Source of the DNA: a virus
Length of the DNA: 27,826 bases
Virus record (IMG/VR): IMGVR_UViG_3300028041_000007
Coordinates: 1-27,826 of that record
Strand: one strand, 5' to 3'
This document shows, in pieces, positions 19,479-27,826 of this stretch (its first letter is position 1; each line of letters opens with the position of its first letter). Position numbers and translations under genes: made by a program. The notes under the pieces are model-generated. The model saw only the letters and a list, made by a program, of their open reading frames with translations. It did no database searches and was not told the origin of the DNA.

Positions 19479-19769
19479 TCACCTCGTCGCTAACCGCCGT
19501 TCTGCTTCCAGCGCATCCACCCGGTATTTCAGCAACGCAATCTCGCCCGTCAAGGTCGAGGACGCCACGTTGCCGGCCTTCACCGTCACCTGCAGATCCT
19601 GGAGCGCGTCGCGCATCTGCTGGATCTGGTAGTACATGCTGATAACCAGGCCGGCGGTGGCGATGAAGCCTCCCAGCAGCCAGAGCAAGGGGATGCGGAA
19701 GTCCACCATCCTCATGAGGGCGACGGCGCTTGGTGGAGGTTGCTCTGGCGGAATTTGATCCGGGGTCAT
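19479..19769 (-). CDS. Small membrane protein with coiled coil, lysis module (96 aa)
   Basis: A Pro-rich start (TPDQIPPEQPPPSAVALM) is followed by a membrane segment (IPLLWLLGGFIATAGLVISM) and a coiled coil (QIQQMRDALQDLQVTVKAGN, then LLKYRVDALEAERRL). This topology resembles an i-spanin (Rz) or a holin accessory protein; I lean to neither. AAGGA lies before the ATG at 19769. A start at 19787 overlapping the upstream stop is the alternative. Confidence 0.6.
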   Translation of the reverse strand: MTPDQIPPEQPPPSAVALMRMVDFRIPLLWLLGGFIATAGLVISMYYQIQQMRDALQDLQVTVKAGNVASSTLTGEIALLKYRVDALEAERRLATR

Positions 19770-19783
19770 GGTGCGCGGTCCTT

Positions 19784-19960
19784 TCATCGCGGCTTGTTTC
19801 GTGTGGAGCGCGCCCGCTTGGGGTTCCGCCGCGGCTCCGTCTCGCTGTCCCGGATGGCTTGGGCCACCTCTGGAATGTTGGTAGGTGGTCCCTTCGGCGG
19901 CGGGTCCATCTCCATGGACTCGCGCAGGGCAGCGCGCAGGCGGTCCGCCGCCGTGTCCAT
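19784..19960 (-). CDS. Small basic phage protein (58 aa)
   Basis: The product begins MDTAADRLRAALRESMEMDP, has a Pro-rich middle (PPPKGPPTNIPEVAQ) and a very basic end (RNPKRARSTRNKPR). It starts two bases after the tail-protein stop, with GAGGCTG upstream. A longer open frame upstream lies inside the tail-protein gene and is ignored. Function unknown. Confidence 0.55.
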   Translation of the reverse strand: MDTAADRLRAALRESMEMDPPPKGPPTNIPEVAQAIRDSETEPRRNPKRARSTRNKPR

Positions 19961-19962
19961 GG

Positions 19963-22900
19963 CTACAGCCTCGCCTTCATGGTCGAGCCCCACTGATTCC
20001 CGCCCGACAGGTTCGTCTGAGCGTTCCAGCAGAACATGCCGCGGATCGTGGGGTACCTCGCCTTGATCGCATCCCACTCCCGGATGCAATCGGCGAGGGA
20101 CGGGCCGTTCGAGTAGTTGGCCGACAGGCCAACGGCCGTGCGAGTTGCGCCAAGCCGCGCGACCCACTGCTGATTGATGCCGCTGATAGAGCCAGGCTGG
20201 TTGTAGAAGCTCCAGTCGTAGTACTGAGGCGCGGCGTAGGTCAGGACACCCGCGTCGGCCAAGGCGCCCATCAGGTCCAAGTCGTAGGAGCTTGCCATCG
20301 CAATGTCATTCACTGGAGCGCCGCCGGTGTTGATCGCGCCGGGCGGGGACGTAATGGCGAAGTCACTGCCGTAGGTGGAGCGCAGCTGCGAGGCGATGTA
20401 GACCATTTCAGTCCGCACTGCGGCTATGTTCCCCGCGTTCAGCATGCCGGCTTCGAAGTTGTTGAAGTCGATCCCATCGACGCCGCCAAGGCGCGCGATG
20501 ATGCCTGTGCTGGGTGTGCGCAGTGATGCGAGCAGGTTGTCCGACTTGGTACGCGTATCGAAGGTAAATCCCGCCGCTGCACCGCCGAGCGTGAGGATCA
20601 CCTTCTGCCCGCGGTTGCGGCACTGCTGGATGGCCGCGGCTGGCACTTCATCGTAGAACTCGAAGAAAAACGAGCCATTGCCAACGTTGTTGTAGTTGCC
20701 GTTTACAGGCGTGCCGTTTGGTTTGCAGTGGAACAGGTAGATCACGTTGAAGTCCATTGGGACGTCGGTGATCTTGTAGGTACCAGTGGCCCAGCCCGTG
20801 TAGTAGCAGGCGAGCACCTTTGCCGGGAAGGTGCCGGTGCTGGTACTTCCGCCACCAGGTGCAGGGGCCGGAGCGGGAGCGGGCGCGCCAGCCGCAGGGG
20901 CCGGCGCGCTGGCGTTGTTGTAGTTACCGCTGATCGACACGCCGGTGGAGTTCTGCACCAAGACGTCAGTCCCGTTGGTCCAGCCGATCGAGTTGTTGTT
21001 GGTGATCGTGGCGTTGGTGGCTGAAACGACCTGGACGGACCAGCGATCGTTGGTGGTGGGCGCTTCAAGCCTGTTGTTGGTCACCACGCAGTCTTGGCTG
21101 TTCCCGTTGCCGCTGGTGAGGAACACCGCGCGCCAAGCGCCACGAACAATGTTGTCCTCGAATCGGATGCGGATGCCGCCGTGGGTATCCATCCCCTGCC
21201 ACGTCGGCACATCCTCCACGAGGTTGTTGCGAACGATGGTGTCCTGCGACTTCGCGTTGGTGCCGTTCTGCGTGATGGCGATGCCGTAGGCGTTGTTCGA
21301 GTTGGCCGCCGACGTGCCGTTCATGCCGATGCGCCGGACGGTGTTCAGCTCGATGACGCTGCTCACGTCCGAGGCGATCATCATCCCCGCGTAGACGACG
21401 TCCTCGATCGTGTTGCCGCGAATCTCGGCGCCGGACGTGAAATCGGTCTCGATGCCCGCGTTGCCATACCGGGAGATGTGGCAGTTCAGGATCCTCAAGC
21501 CCGTACGACGGGCGCTAGAAGTGCCGGCCGCGTACACGCCGTAGGCAAACTGGTCATACGCGGAAGCGGACGGACCCAGGATGGTGAGGCCATCCAACGT
21601 CACGTTGTTGGCCGTGACGTTCACCGTCTTCTGGGCCGTGGTCGATGTGATCTGCAACCCGATGATGGTCAGCGGCTTGTTGATGGTCAGCGCACCCGTG
21701 TAGGTGCGGTATCGCATATCCAGGGTCGAGCCTGCGACAGCTGCGTCCACAGCCGCCTGGGCGTTAATGGGCGATGGAGCTGGTGCAGGTGCAGGAGCCG
21801 ACGATGCAAAGGCTGCCTTCTCGCGCGCGTAGTTGTAGCAGGCGTCGCGCGCGCCTTGCAGCAGCGCCGTCCCGCGTGTGTAGAGGACGAAGAAGAAGCG
21901 CTGATTCCAGGCGCCTTGGTAGGATGAGGCGTACCTCCCAAGACCAATACCACCGGCGCCCAGTCCGATCATGTTCGCGCCCGTGGAGACAGTCCCGACC
22001 GCCCCGTCGTTGACTCGAACATTCAGCGACTTCGATGTGTTGTCGAACCAGAACTGAACGACGCATCGCCCGGGCCCCGTGAATGGAACACTGCAGGAGT
22101 AGGATGTTCCGGCGGCATACCCGACGCAGTAGACGGTATTCGAGTCGAAAACAACTCGAACGCCTTGACCGTTTACCGGCGGGTTATCCGTGTCGGCAAT
22201 GACCACGCAACTGCTGGTCGTGATCTCCAGGGCGACGCACCCATAGAAGGATCCGTTCCCGGCGATGCCGTTGCTCAGCCCCGAGCCCATCCCGGTCGCG
22301 TTGTAGTTGTCGACACACGGGGCGTTGTTCGATGCGATCTGATATGCCGGCTTGTCGAACTCGCTGGCGTTGTAGAAGTGCCGGTTGTTCCCCGACTGAT
22401 CCAGCCACAGTCCAACCTTGTCGCCAGGCTTGGTGACCTTGTCGCCGATCGGCTGCGAACCTGTGGTTGGGGCGGTCATCTCCAGGTACTGCATCGCAGC
22501 TTCGAACCAGCCGCCAACCACTCCAGTGCCGCTGAAGATCGTTGCGGGAGTCCAGCCCGCAGACGGAGGCGGCGTGGATGGACCAGGGGTTCCAGGCGGC
22601 GGCGGCGCAGGAACCACATCGGACGGCCCCTGAGTGGCCATGCCCTCAATCACCATCGAGCACAGCGCCCGGGTCGCATATGCGATGTCGACCGAGAAGT
22701 CCTTGAAGAAGCCGTAGATGGTGGTCGCCCGGTAGTGGGGATGACCGATCCAAAGGCACGGTCGCGCCCGCAGCGACTCGAGGGTGGTCATCACCGTGTC
22801 GATGTCGCTGCGCTCGATGGTCATCTCGAACGACGCGCGGCGCGCGAACGGGCGCGGAACGAGGATGGCCTCGCCGAACTCGTCGAACTCCTTGCGGCTG

Positions 22901-23541
22901 TAGTCCTGGAACTGGATCGCCGCGCCCTGGTGGACGCCGGCCCCGAGCTTCACGCCTGCGCCGAATACGATCTCCGACACAGCCAGGCTGCTGCCGCCGT
23001 AGACGTAGAAGAGGAGGTCGCAGTTCAACACCTGCGGAAGGTCCGAGAACACCTGGTCAGCGATCAGGTTGTTGATCCCGATGAGATCAACCGTCTTGTC
23101 GTAGATCGTCTGATCCTGTGCGTTCGCAACGACCAGCCGCACGACGGTGGCGCCGACCATCCCGATCACCGCGGCGTGGGTGCATATCCTCCCCGGGCGG
23201 ATGCGCCAGAACATGGAGTCGGCCTGCTTCGACCGGGTCGTGGAGCTTCGGTCGAACACGCGCCACTTGTTCGTGAACCCGACCTGCCGCCAGTCGCTGG
23301 ACGTCGCGGGGGAGTAGTTACTCGGAATGGTGATTCCGATGTCCTTGGTCGCCTCGTAGACGTAGTCCAGGTACTTGACCCGGGCGCCAGCTTGGAAGCC
23401 CTTACTCACAAGTGTCGACCACTCTGGCTCATCAAGGACGGTTGTGTTCACCAGCGTGCAGCCAGGGTCGATCTCCGAGGCGACTCGGGAGATCACCACC
23501 AGCGGGCGGACTACGGTCAGTGCATTGGTTGCAGCGGGCAT
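19963..23541 (-). CDS. Multi-domain tail tip/fibre protein with GH18 chitinase-like end (1192 aa)
   Basis: This large protein follows the tape measure directly and looks like the tail tip or receptor-binding protein. From N to C: a domain of about 300 residues with WRVFDRSSTTRSKQA and LIADQVFSDLPQ, like phage distal-tail proteins with a jelly-roll fold; a Pro-rich linker (about 305-330); a LamG/concanavalin-like region (about 331-577); an Ala-Pro linker; a right-handed beta-helix of repeated turns (about 590-875, NNVTLDGLTILGPSA and RNNLVEDVPTWQG); an Ala-Pro-Gly linker (about 877-904); and a GH18-like domain (about 908-1192) with VILTLGGAAAGF, GVDGIDFNNFE, APQYYDW and GMFCWNAQT. The GH18 catalytic motif is altered. 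ATG touches the tape-measure TAA. Confidence 0.8.
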   Translation of the reverse strand: MPAATNALTVVRPLVVISRVASEIDPGCTLVNTTVLDEPEWSTLVSKGFQAGARVKYLDYVYEATKDIGITIPSNYSPATSSDWRQVGFTNKWRVFDRSSTTRSKQADSMFWRIRPGRICTHAAVIGMVGATVVRLVVANAQDQTIYDKTVDLIGINNLIADQVFSDLPQVLNCDLLFYVYGGSSLAVSEIVFGAGVKLGAGVHQGAAIQFQDYSRKEFDEFGEAILVPRPFARRASFEMTIERSDIDTVMTTLESLRARPCLWIGHPHYRATTIYGFFKDFSVDIAYATRALCSMVIEGMATQGPSDVVPAPPPPGTPGPSTPPPSAGWTPATIFSGTGVVGGWFEAAMQYLEMTAPTTGSQPIGDKVTKPGDKVGLWLDQSGNNRHFYNASEFDKPAYQIASNNAPCVDNYNATGMGSGLSNGIAGNGSFYGCVALEITTSSCVVIADTDNPPVNGQGVRVVFDSNTVYCVGYAAGTSYSCSVPFTGPGRCVVQFWFDNTSKSLNVRVNDGAVGTVSTGANMIGLGAGGIGLGRYASSYQGAWNQRFFFVLYTRGTALLQGARDACYNYAREKAAFASSAPAPAPAPSPINAQAAVDAAVAGSTLDMRYRTYTGALTINKPLTIIGLQITSTTAQKTVNVTANNVTLDGLTILGPSASAYDQFAYGVYAAGTSSARRTGLRILNCHISRYGNAGIETDFTSGAEIRGNTIEDVVYAGMMIASDVSSVIELNTVRRIGMNGTSAANSNNAYGIAITQNGTNAKSQDTIVRNNLVEDVPTWQGMDTHGGIRIRFEDNIVRGAWRAVFLTSGNGNSQDCVVTNNRLEAPTTNDRWSVQVVSATNATITNNNSIGWTNGTDVLVQNSTGVSISGNYNNASAPAPAAGAPAPAPAPAPGGGSTSTGTFPAKVLACYYTGWATGTYKITDVPMDFNVIYLFHCKPNGTPVNGNYNNVGNGSFFFEFYDEVPAAAIQQCRNRGQKVILTLGGAAAGFTFDTRTKSDNLLASLRTPSTGIIARLGGVDGIDFNNFEAGMLNAGNIAAVRTEMVYIASQLRSTYGSDFAITSPPGAINTGGAPVNDIAMASSYDLDLMGALADAGVLTYAAPQYYDWSFYNQPGSISGINQQWVARLGATRTAVGLSANYSNGPSLADCIREWDAIKARYPTIRGMFCWNAQTNLSGGNQWGSTMKARL

Positions 23542-26500
23542 TTATGCAAGCTCCCTCACGTCGGGCATTCCGTCGATGTCCCACCGGGAGACGATCTGGG
23601 TAAATCGGTTCATCGCACGCACCAGCGCGGCGGCGTGCTCCTGGTTCTCGGTGCGGGTCTCGGCGAGTAGTTCGCGCGCCGCCTTGAGTTCGGCCACCAC
23701 GTCATCGGTCGATGCGGACGGCAGTTGATCGGAGACGATGGAGAGCGTTTCGTTGAGGCTCGCGGCGAGGCGAGCCTGCTCGCGCTCAAACTCGTCGCGT
23801 GAGCGCGCGGAGCCGAGCGCGGAGGCTTCGATGGCACGGCTCAGGCCCGGCAGGCGCTCCAGCGCCTTCGGGTCCAGGGCCCGGGCTTGGGCGGTGGAGA
23901 TGGCGAACTGCGCCTGCAGCGAGTTCCTGTCGCGTGAGTCGCCCAGCCCCTGCGTCAGCCGGCTGACCTCGCTGGCCACCTCGCTGATCGCGCCATCGAA
24001 CATGCGACGAAGTCGCTCCTGCAAGGCGGATTCCACATCCTTCATCTCGGCTGCCTGGGCGGCGGCCGCCTCCGCAGCCGTGCGCAGGTCTTCCTGGCGG
24101 TAGATTTGTTCTAGGAGCGCCGCGTTGGTCGCGTGAATAGCCGCGCGCTCTCGCTCGCGCGCACGGGCGAGCTTGTCGGCCTCGGACCCGGTGAGTTCAA
24201 CCAGGCGATCCTCCAGCGACATCCGCTCGGCGGCGGCGCGCTCCGCCTCCTGGGCAGCGCGTTCAGCCGCGGCGCGCGCGTCCTCCTGCGCGTGGACCTG
24301 GGCGAGCAGCGCGCGGTTCGTCTCGTCGATGGCCGCCATCTCCCGCTCGCGCATGCGCGTGAGCTTGTCGGCCTCCGACGCGGTGAGCTCGAACAGCCGG
24401 TCCTCCAGGGCCTGGCGCTCCATGAGCGCCTTGTTGACCCGGTTGAACACGGACTCCAGGGCACCGCCCGACAGCGCGTCGATGTCGCCGAGGCTGCGCA
24501 GGTACTCGCCGAGCTGACCGGGCACGTCCGCAGCTTGGAGCGCCTGGAGGGTGACCTGCTTGAGCTCCTCGCCGAACTCCTTGGCCGCCTCCTCCTGCGT
24601 CTTGCTGCCGCGCCGGTTCATGAAGCCGCGGCCATCGGCCCCCTGCCCCACCACCGCACCGTTGGACAGCTGCGCCCCGGCGTAGGCGAAGCCCTTGCCC
24701 TTCTCGCTCGACTCCAGGCCAGAGAACAGGGTTGCGATCTGGGTGGAGGAGCCAAGCCGGCGCAGCAGGTCGTTGATGCTGCTCTGCGTGTCCGCGATGG
24801 CGGCCCGGGTGGCCTGCCCATTGATCTCGCCACCGGAGGGGCCGGAGATCAGGCTCGTCCCAGCGTACTGGCCGCCCGAGCGGGTCTCGCCGCGGCCGCC
24901 GAAGATGCTGCGCAAGGCCATGGCGCCGAGCACGATGGGCCCGAGCGCGCCGGCAGCCATGCCCAGCCCGCTCGCGATGCCTGCCCCGGTGCCGGTGCCG
25001 ATCAGGGAGCCAGCAGCGGACAGGGCGCCGCCGAAGGACGTCGACCCGGTCAGCCAGCCAGCACCAGCAGCCAGGGAGCCACCGAGGCCACCGGCGCCGA
25101 AGATCGAGCCCGCGACATTCCCGAGCATGCCCATGCCAGGTGACGCCGCGCTCGCCGGCCCGCCGAGCATGCCAGCCAGCCCGCCGGCCACCGGCGCCAG
25201 CACGCCCTGGATCACGGGCCGCAGCACCAGCGTGGCGAACATGTTCTTGACCACATCGCGCAGGTTCGCGGCGAAGCTCTTGCCCGACTCGAAGCCGCGC
25301 ATCAGGGCGTCGGTGATGTTGTCCTGAATGCTCTCGGCCGCGCGCCGCCAGTCGTCCTTCGCCCGATCCGCCGCATCGCGCGACTCCTTGCCGGCGATCT
25401 GCGCGAGCAGGCGGTTGCGCGCCTCGATCTCGCGCTCGATGGCCTGGTAGCCCTCGGAGCCTTCGACGAAGCCCTGCTGCCTCTCCCTCAAGCGGGCGAT
25501 GGTGACTTGCTCGATCGCCTCGGCCAGCGTGATGTTCGAGGTGGCGGCCAGCTCGGCCGCCTTGTTCTCATCCTCCAGGCTGCGCACGCGCTCATTGACC
25601 GACGCCAGTCCCTGCGTGCTCGCCTGCTCGATTTCGCGCAGGGCGGCCGCCGACTGCTCGTAATCCGAGGTTCTGGCCGACTGGCGCGCCGCTGCGATCT
25701 GCTGTGCCAGCGCGAGCTCGCTGCGCTGTACCTGAACCAGCAGTTCCTTGGCCTGCGCTTGCTCGAGGTCGCGCAGGATGGCCGCCTTCTGCGCAGCACC
25801 GAGCTTGTTCTTCTCGCTGCCGAGCATCTCGACCAGCTTGATCTCCTGGCGCTCGACCTCGGTCAACTGGCGGCCCACGGACAGTTCTTCTTCCGCCAGG
25901 GCGATCCGCTCGCTGATGCGCAGCGAAAGGTCGGCGTACTGATTGGCCGCTTCGCGTGCGCTCGCAGCAGCATCCCTGGTGGCCTTGGACGCGTCCGACT
26001 GCGACTTGGCGGACTCCTTGCCCGCCTGGGACTTCTTGTAGGTCGCCGTGGCGAGGGCGGACACCTCGGCGACGTACTCCTTCTCCGAGATCACGCCGGC
26101 CTTGCGGGCGGCCTCCAGGGCCTTCAAGTCCTTGAGGTAGCCCTCGTCGACGCCGCGCAGGCGGCGGCGCACGGCGACCAGGTCTTCGGTGGCCTTGGCG
26201 ATCTCGGCGGTCTGCTGCGCCTCGAACCTGGCGTGGCTGCCGCGGCTGGGGAAGTTGCTGCGCGGGTCCGGCGGCGCGGTGGCGTTGCGCTCCTGCGCAT
26301 CGAGCGAGCGGAAGCGCTGCTTTGCCACCTCCAGCTTCGCATTCACCTCATCGAGTTCGGCCTTGAACTGCGGGCCATAGAAGCCATTGGCCAAGCCGTT
26401 CTTCAGCGCCTCCTGGCGGCGGTGGAGCTCGCGCACCTCATTTGCCGCCTCACGTAGTGGCCCCTGCCTGGTGATCTTCTCGATGTCGTTGGCGATGGCG

Positions 26501-27591
26501 TTGGAGACCGCCGTGGCGCCCTTGAGGATGGACTCGAAGAAGCTCGCGCCGCCGGCATCTCCCAAGGCCGCCTTGAGCCGAAAGATCGCCGTCTCCATGC
26601 GATTGGCAGCGGCACCCAGCCGGTCGGCGGCCTTCTCCGATGCGCCGCCAAGCTCGCGCTCGAGCTGCGCGGCGAACTTGGGCAGGAAGTCGTCGGTCAG
26701 CACGGAGCCGGACTCGAGCATCTTCCCGAGTTCCTGCGTGGTCACGCCCATGGCGCGCGCGGCGATCTGGAACGCGCCAGGCAGGCGCTCGCCCAACTGG
26801 CCGCGCAGCTCCTCGGCGTTCACCGTGCCCTTGGAGATCATCTGCTGGAGCGCCAGCAGCGCGCCGGTCGACTGCTCCGTCGACAGGCCCATCACGGCGG
26901 CGGCTTTCGCCACCGACTCGAAGATCACCTTCGTCTGCCCGCCCTCGAGCGCCGTCCCGCGCGCGGCGGCGGCGAACCCGGTGTAAGCCTGCGCCGTGGA
27001 CTGCAGCGACAGGCCGAGCCGGTTGGACAGCTCAGTGATGTAGGCCAGTTCCTGGCGGCCGCGACCCGCCGAGGCGAAGTCCAGCCCGATGCGCAGGCGC
27101 TCGGCCGACACGCTCGCGTCATACAGCACCTTGGACAGGCCCGCGGCGCTGGCCACGACACCGGCCACGGAGACCGCCACGCCCTTGAACAAGCTGGAGA
27201 CGTTGGCGAAGTCCTTCGCCGAAGCCGTCGCCGCGTTCTGCGCCCTGTTGACCGCCTCCAGCTGATTCAGGTACGGCCGCAGCACATCGAGCGAGACGCC
27301 GCGCTGGGCGGCCAGCGCCTCGAAATACTTGGTGCCGGACTTCGTGCCGGCCTCCATCGCAGCGGTGGTGCGCTGGATGCTCCCGATCATCGACCGCGTG
27401 GCCGAGTCCAGCCGCTGCGAGGCGACGGGCGCACCCGTGCCAATGCCGCTGATGCCCTTGGATGCTTTCTCCCCCGCCCTGGCGACGGAGTCGGCCATCT
27501 CGTTGGCGCCGCGCTTGACGCTTTCGAGTCCCTGTTTCGTCTGGTCCGTGACGACGACCGGGATCTGGATCTTGCGTGATTCGTCGCTCAT
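23542..27591 (-). CDS. Tail tape measure protein (1349 aa)
   Basis: Tape measure proteins set tail length and line the tail tube. The N-terminal domain is clear: AERLRIGLDFASAGRGRQE, AYTGFAAAARGTALEGGQTK, MGLSTEQSTGALLALQQMIS, then VNAEELRGQLGERLPGAFQI and DDFLPKFAAQLEREL. Long coiled coils follow (SVGRQLTEVERQEIK-type), then a Gly/Ala-rich hydrophobic stretch (about residues 840-960) that may insert into the membrane, and a C-terminal coiled coil with a repeat of about 64 residues. At about 1.5 angstrom per residue the tail would be near 200 nm, which is inference. The ATG at 27591 overlaps the DUF1799 stop as ATGA; the sequence upstream in frame is not part of it. Confidence 0.9.
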   Translation of the reverse strand: MSDESRKIQIPVVVTDQTKQGLESVKRGANEMADSVARAGEKASKGISGIGTGAPVASQRLDSATRSMIGSIQRTTAAMEAGTKSGTKYFEALAAQRGVSLDVLRPYLNQLEAVNRAQNAATASAKDFANVSSLFKGVAVSVAGVVASAAGLSKVLYDASVSAERLRIGLDFASAGRGRQELAYITELSNRLGLSLQSTAQAYTGFAAAARGTALEGGQTKVIFESVAKAAAVMGLSTEQSTGALLALQQMISKGTVNAEELRGQLGERLPGAFQIAARAMGVTTQELGKMLESGSVLTDDFLPKFAAQLERELGGASEKAADRLGAAANRMETAIFRLKAALGDAGGASFFESILKGATAVSNAIANDIEKITRQGPLREAANEVRELHRRQEALKNGLANGFYGPQFKAELDEVNAKLEVAKQRFRSLDAQERNATAPPDPRSNFPSRGSHARFEAQQTAEIAKATEDLVAVRRRLRGVDEGYLKDLKALEAARKAGVISEKEYVAEVSALATATYKKSQAGKESAKSQSDASKATRDAAASAREAANQYADLSLRISERIALAEEELSVGRQLTEVERQEIKLVEMLGSEKNKLGAAQKAAILRDLEQAQAKELLVQVQRSELALAQQIAAARQSARTSDYEQSAAALREIEQASTQGLASVNERVRSLEDENKAAELAATSNITLAEAIEQVTIARLRERQQGFVEGSEGYQAIEREIEARNRLLAQIAGKESRDAADRAKDDWRRAAESIQDNITDALMRGFESGKSFAANLRDVVKNMFATLVLRPVIQGVLAPVAGGLAGMLGGPASAASPGMGMLGNVAGSIFGAGGLGGSLAAGAGWLTGSTSFGGALSAAGSLIGTGTGAGIASGLGMAAGALGPIVLGAMALRSIFGGRGETRSGGQYAGTSLISGPSGGEINGQATRAAIADTQSSINDLLRRLGSSTQIATLFSGLESSEKGKGFAYAGAQLSNGAVVGQGADGRGFMNRRGSKTQEEAAKEFGEELKQVTLQALQAADVPGQLGEYLRSLGDIDALSGGALESVFNRVNKALMERQALEDRLFELTASEADKLTRMREREMAAIDETNRALLAQVHAQEDARAAAERAAQEAERAAAERMSLEDRLVELTGSEADKLARARERERAAIHATNAALLEQIYRQEDLRTAAEAAAAQAAEMKDVESALQERLRRMFDGAISEVASEVSRLTQGLGDSRDRNSLQAQFAISTAQARALDPKALERLPGLSRAIEASALGSARSRDEFEREQARLAASLNETLSIVSDQLPSASTDDVVAELKAARELLAETRTENQEHAAALVRAMNRFTQIVSRWDIDGMPDVRELA
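24030..24408 (-). repeat. Two similar 60-residue repeats in the tape measure C-terminus
   Basis: Both units begin LEDRL(F/V)ELT and continue SEADKL, RERE, AAI and QED. The first starts at 24408 and the second at 24216, 192 bp (64 residues) apart; the second is shorter. Such coiled-coil repeats occur in many tape measure proteins and may give a way to change tail length by unequal exchange. Confidence 0.8.
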
Positions 27592-27826
27592 TCGGTGTCC
27601 CGCATCGCTTCGAGCGCGGCGCGCTCCATGCACATGACGTCGTCGAGCATCTGGTCCCAGTCCTCGGGGGACAGGTCCATGCGGTCGATCAGGGGGTAGA
27701 CGGCCTCGTAGCAGAGGCCGGTGGGCCCGCCCATACCCGTGCGCCACTGGGTGCCCATGCGGGCGAACAGGCGGACGGCGGCCCAGTTCTCGGGCCAGAT
27801 TTCATGAGGGGGGGCCGCCGTCCGCC
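27588..27826 (-). CDS. DUF1799 tail protein, cut by the window edge
   Basis: About 78 C-terminal codons are visible. The pattern HEIWPENWAAVRLFARMGTQ, followed by WRTGMGGPTGL and YEAVYPLIDRM, fits DUF1799, a family found in phages just before the tape measure gene and often part of the tail-assembly chaperone region. The stop overlaps the tape-measure ATG. The N-terminus, and any frameshift link to the preceding gene, lie outside the window. Confidence 0.75.
   Translation of the reverse strand, partial: RTAAPPHEIWPENWAAVRLFARMGTQWRTGMGGPTGLCYEAVYPLIDRMDLSPEDWDQMLDDVMCMERAALEAMRDTE

Noticed and set aside
19963-23541. A diversity-generating retroelement acting on the tail protein
   Set aside because: No reverse transcriptase gene and no template-variable repeat pair is visible in the window.
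24133-26457. Long plus-strand reading frames over the tape measure gene
   Set aside because: They are GC-rich shadow frames opposite a clearly recognisable tape measure protein, without ribosome sites or domain signals.
23542-27591. A peptidoglycan-hydrolase domain in the tape measure protein
   Set aside because: No lysozyme, SLT or peptidase motif could be found among the coiled coils and Gly/Ala-rich part.

Overview
The window looks like part of the genome of a temperate, long-tailed (siphovirus-like) bacteriophage with very GC-rich DNA. The protein set points to a Betaproteobacterium, most likely Burkholderiales, as host: NinB, RusA and Ref-type nucleases, a DUF1376 replication protein, a YqaJ-type exonuclease, a DUF4224 protein beside the integrase, and Ala-Pro-rich linkers. 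The host assignment is inference. No host gene is visible. The attachment site near 16.8 kb has phage genes on both sides. This fits a circular, excised or circularly permuted phage genome carrying attP better than an integrated prophage.

Layout. (1) 1-7488, minus strand: a tightly packed early operon in which most neighbouring genes overlap by four bases (ATGA or GTGA). Read in the direction of transcription it runs Cro-like repressor, a terminator, a CII-like regulator, two small genes, an HNH protein, a DUF1376 replication protein, a P-like helicase loader, RusA resolvase, NinB, five small unknown genes, a Ref-like nuclease, an HNH nuclease and several tiny genes, and it leaves the window at the left edge. 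(2) 7489-7577: a divergent switch with promoter-like hexamers on both strands. Both start codons lie where transcription should begin, so both messages may be leaderless. (3) 7578-8675, plus strand: a short repressor, a small soluble protein, a small membrane protein and a strong terminator, an arrangement like lambda cI-rexA-rexB. (4) 8718-16726, plus strand: a second promoter whose hexamers, spacing and flanking motifs match the cro promoter. Behind it are small membrane and unknown genes, a candidate annealing protein, a YqaJ exonuclease with a long coiled-coil tail, a block of mosaic accessory genes sharing dispersed repeats, a DUF4224 protein and a tyrosine integrase. A membrane-protein ORF lies antisense inside this block at 12988-13224. 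(5) 16722-16960: attP, containing the 3' part of a tRNA-Arg(TCT) gene and five copies of a TTAGAA(GG) motif. (6) 16973-17817: a DUF551-like gene and a convergent Pro/Ala-rich lipoprotein gene, placed where cargo genes would sit at a prophage end. (7) 17899-27826, minus strand: the end of the late operon. In transcription order it holds a DUF1799 protein, the tape measure, a 1192-residue tail protein with lectin-like, beta-helix and GH18 chitinase-like parts, a TM/coiled-coil protein, a secreted HNH nuclease, a T4-type lysozyme, a holin, a small hydrophobic protein and a terminator.

Together the genes give a lambda-like plan: a switch controlling two promoters, replication and recombination functions on either side, site-specific integration into tRNA-Arg, then lysis and tail genes. 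The observations most worth checking are the paired promoters, the possible leaderless regulators, tandem repeats inside the DUF1376 gene that may be an origin, the cI-linked membrane protein, the lipoprotein beside attP, the antisense gene pair and the degenerate GH18 domain on the tail protein.
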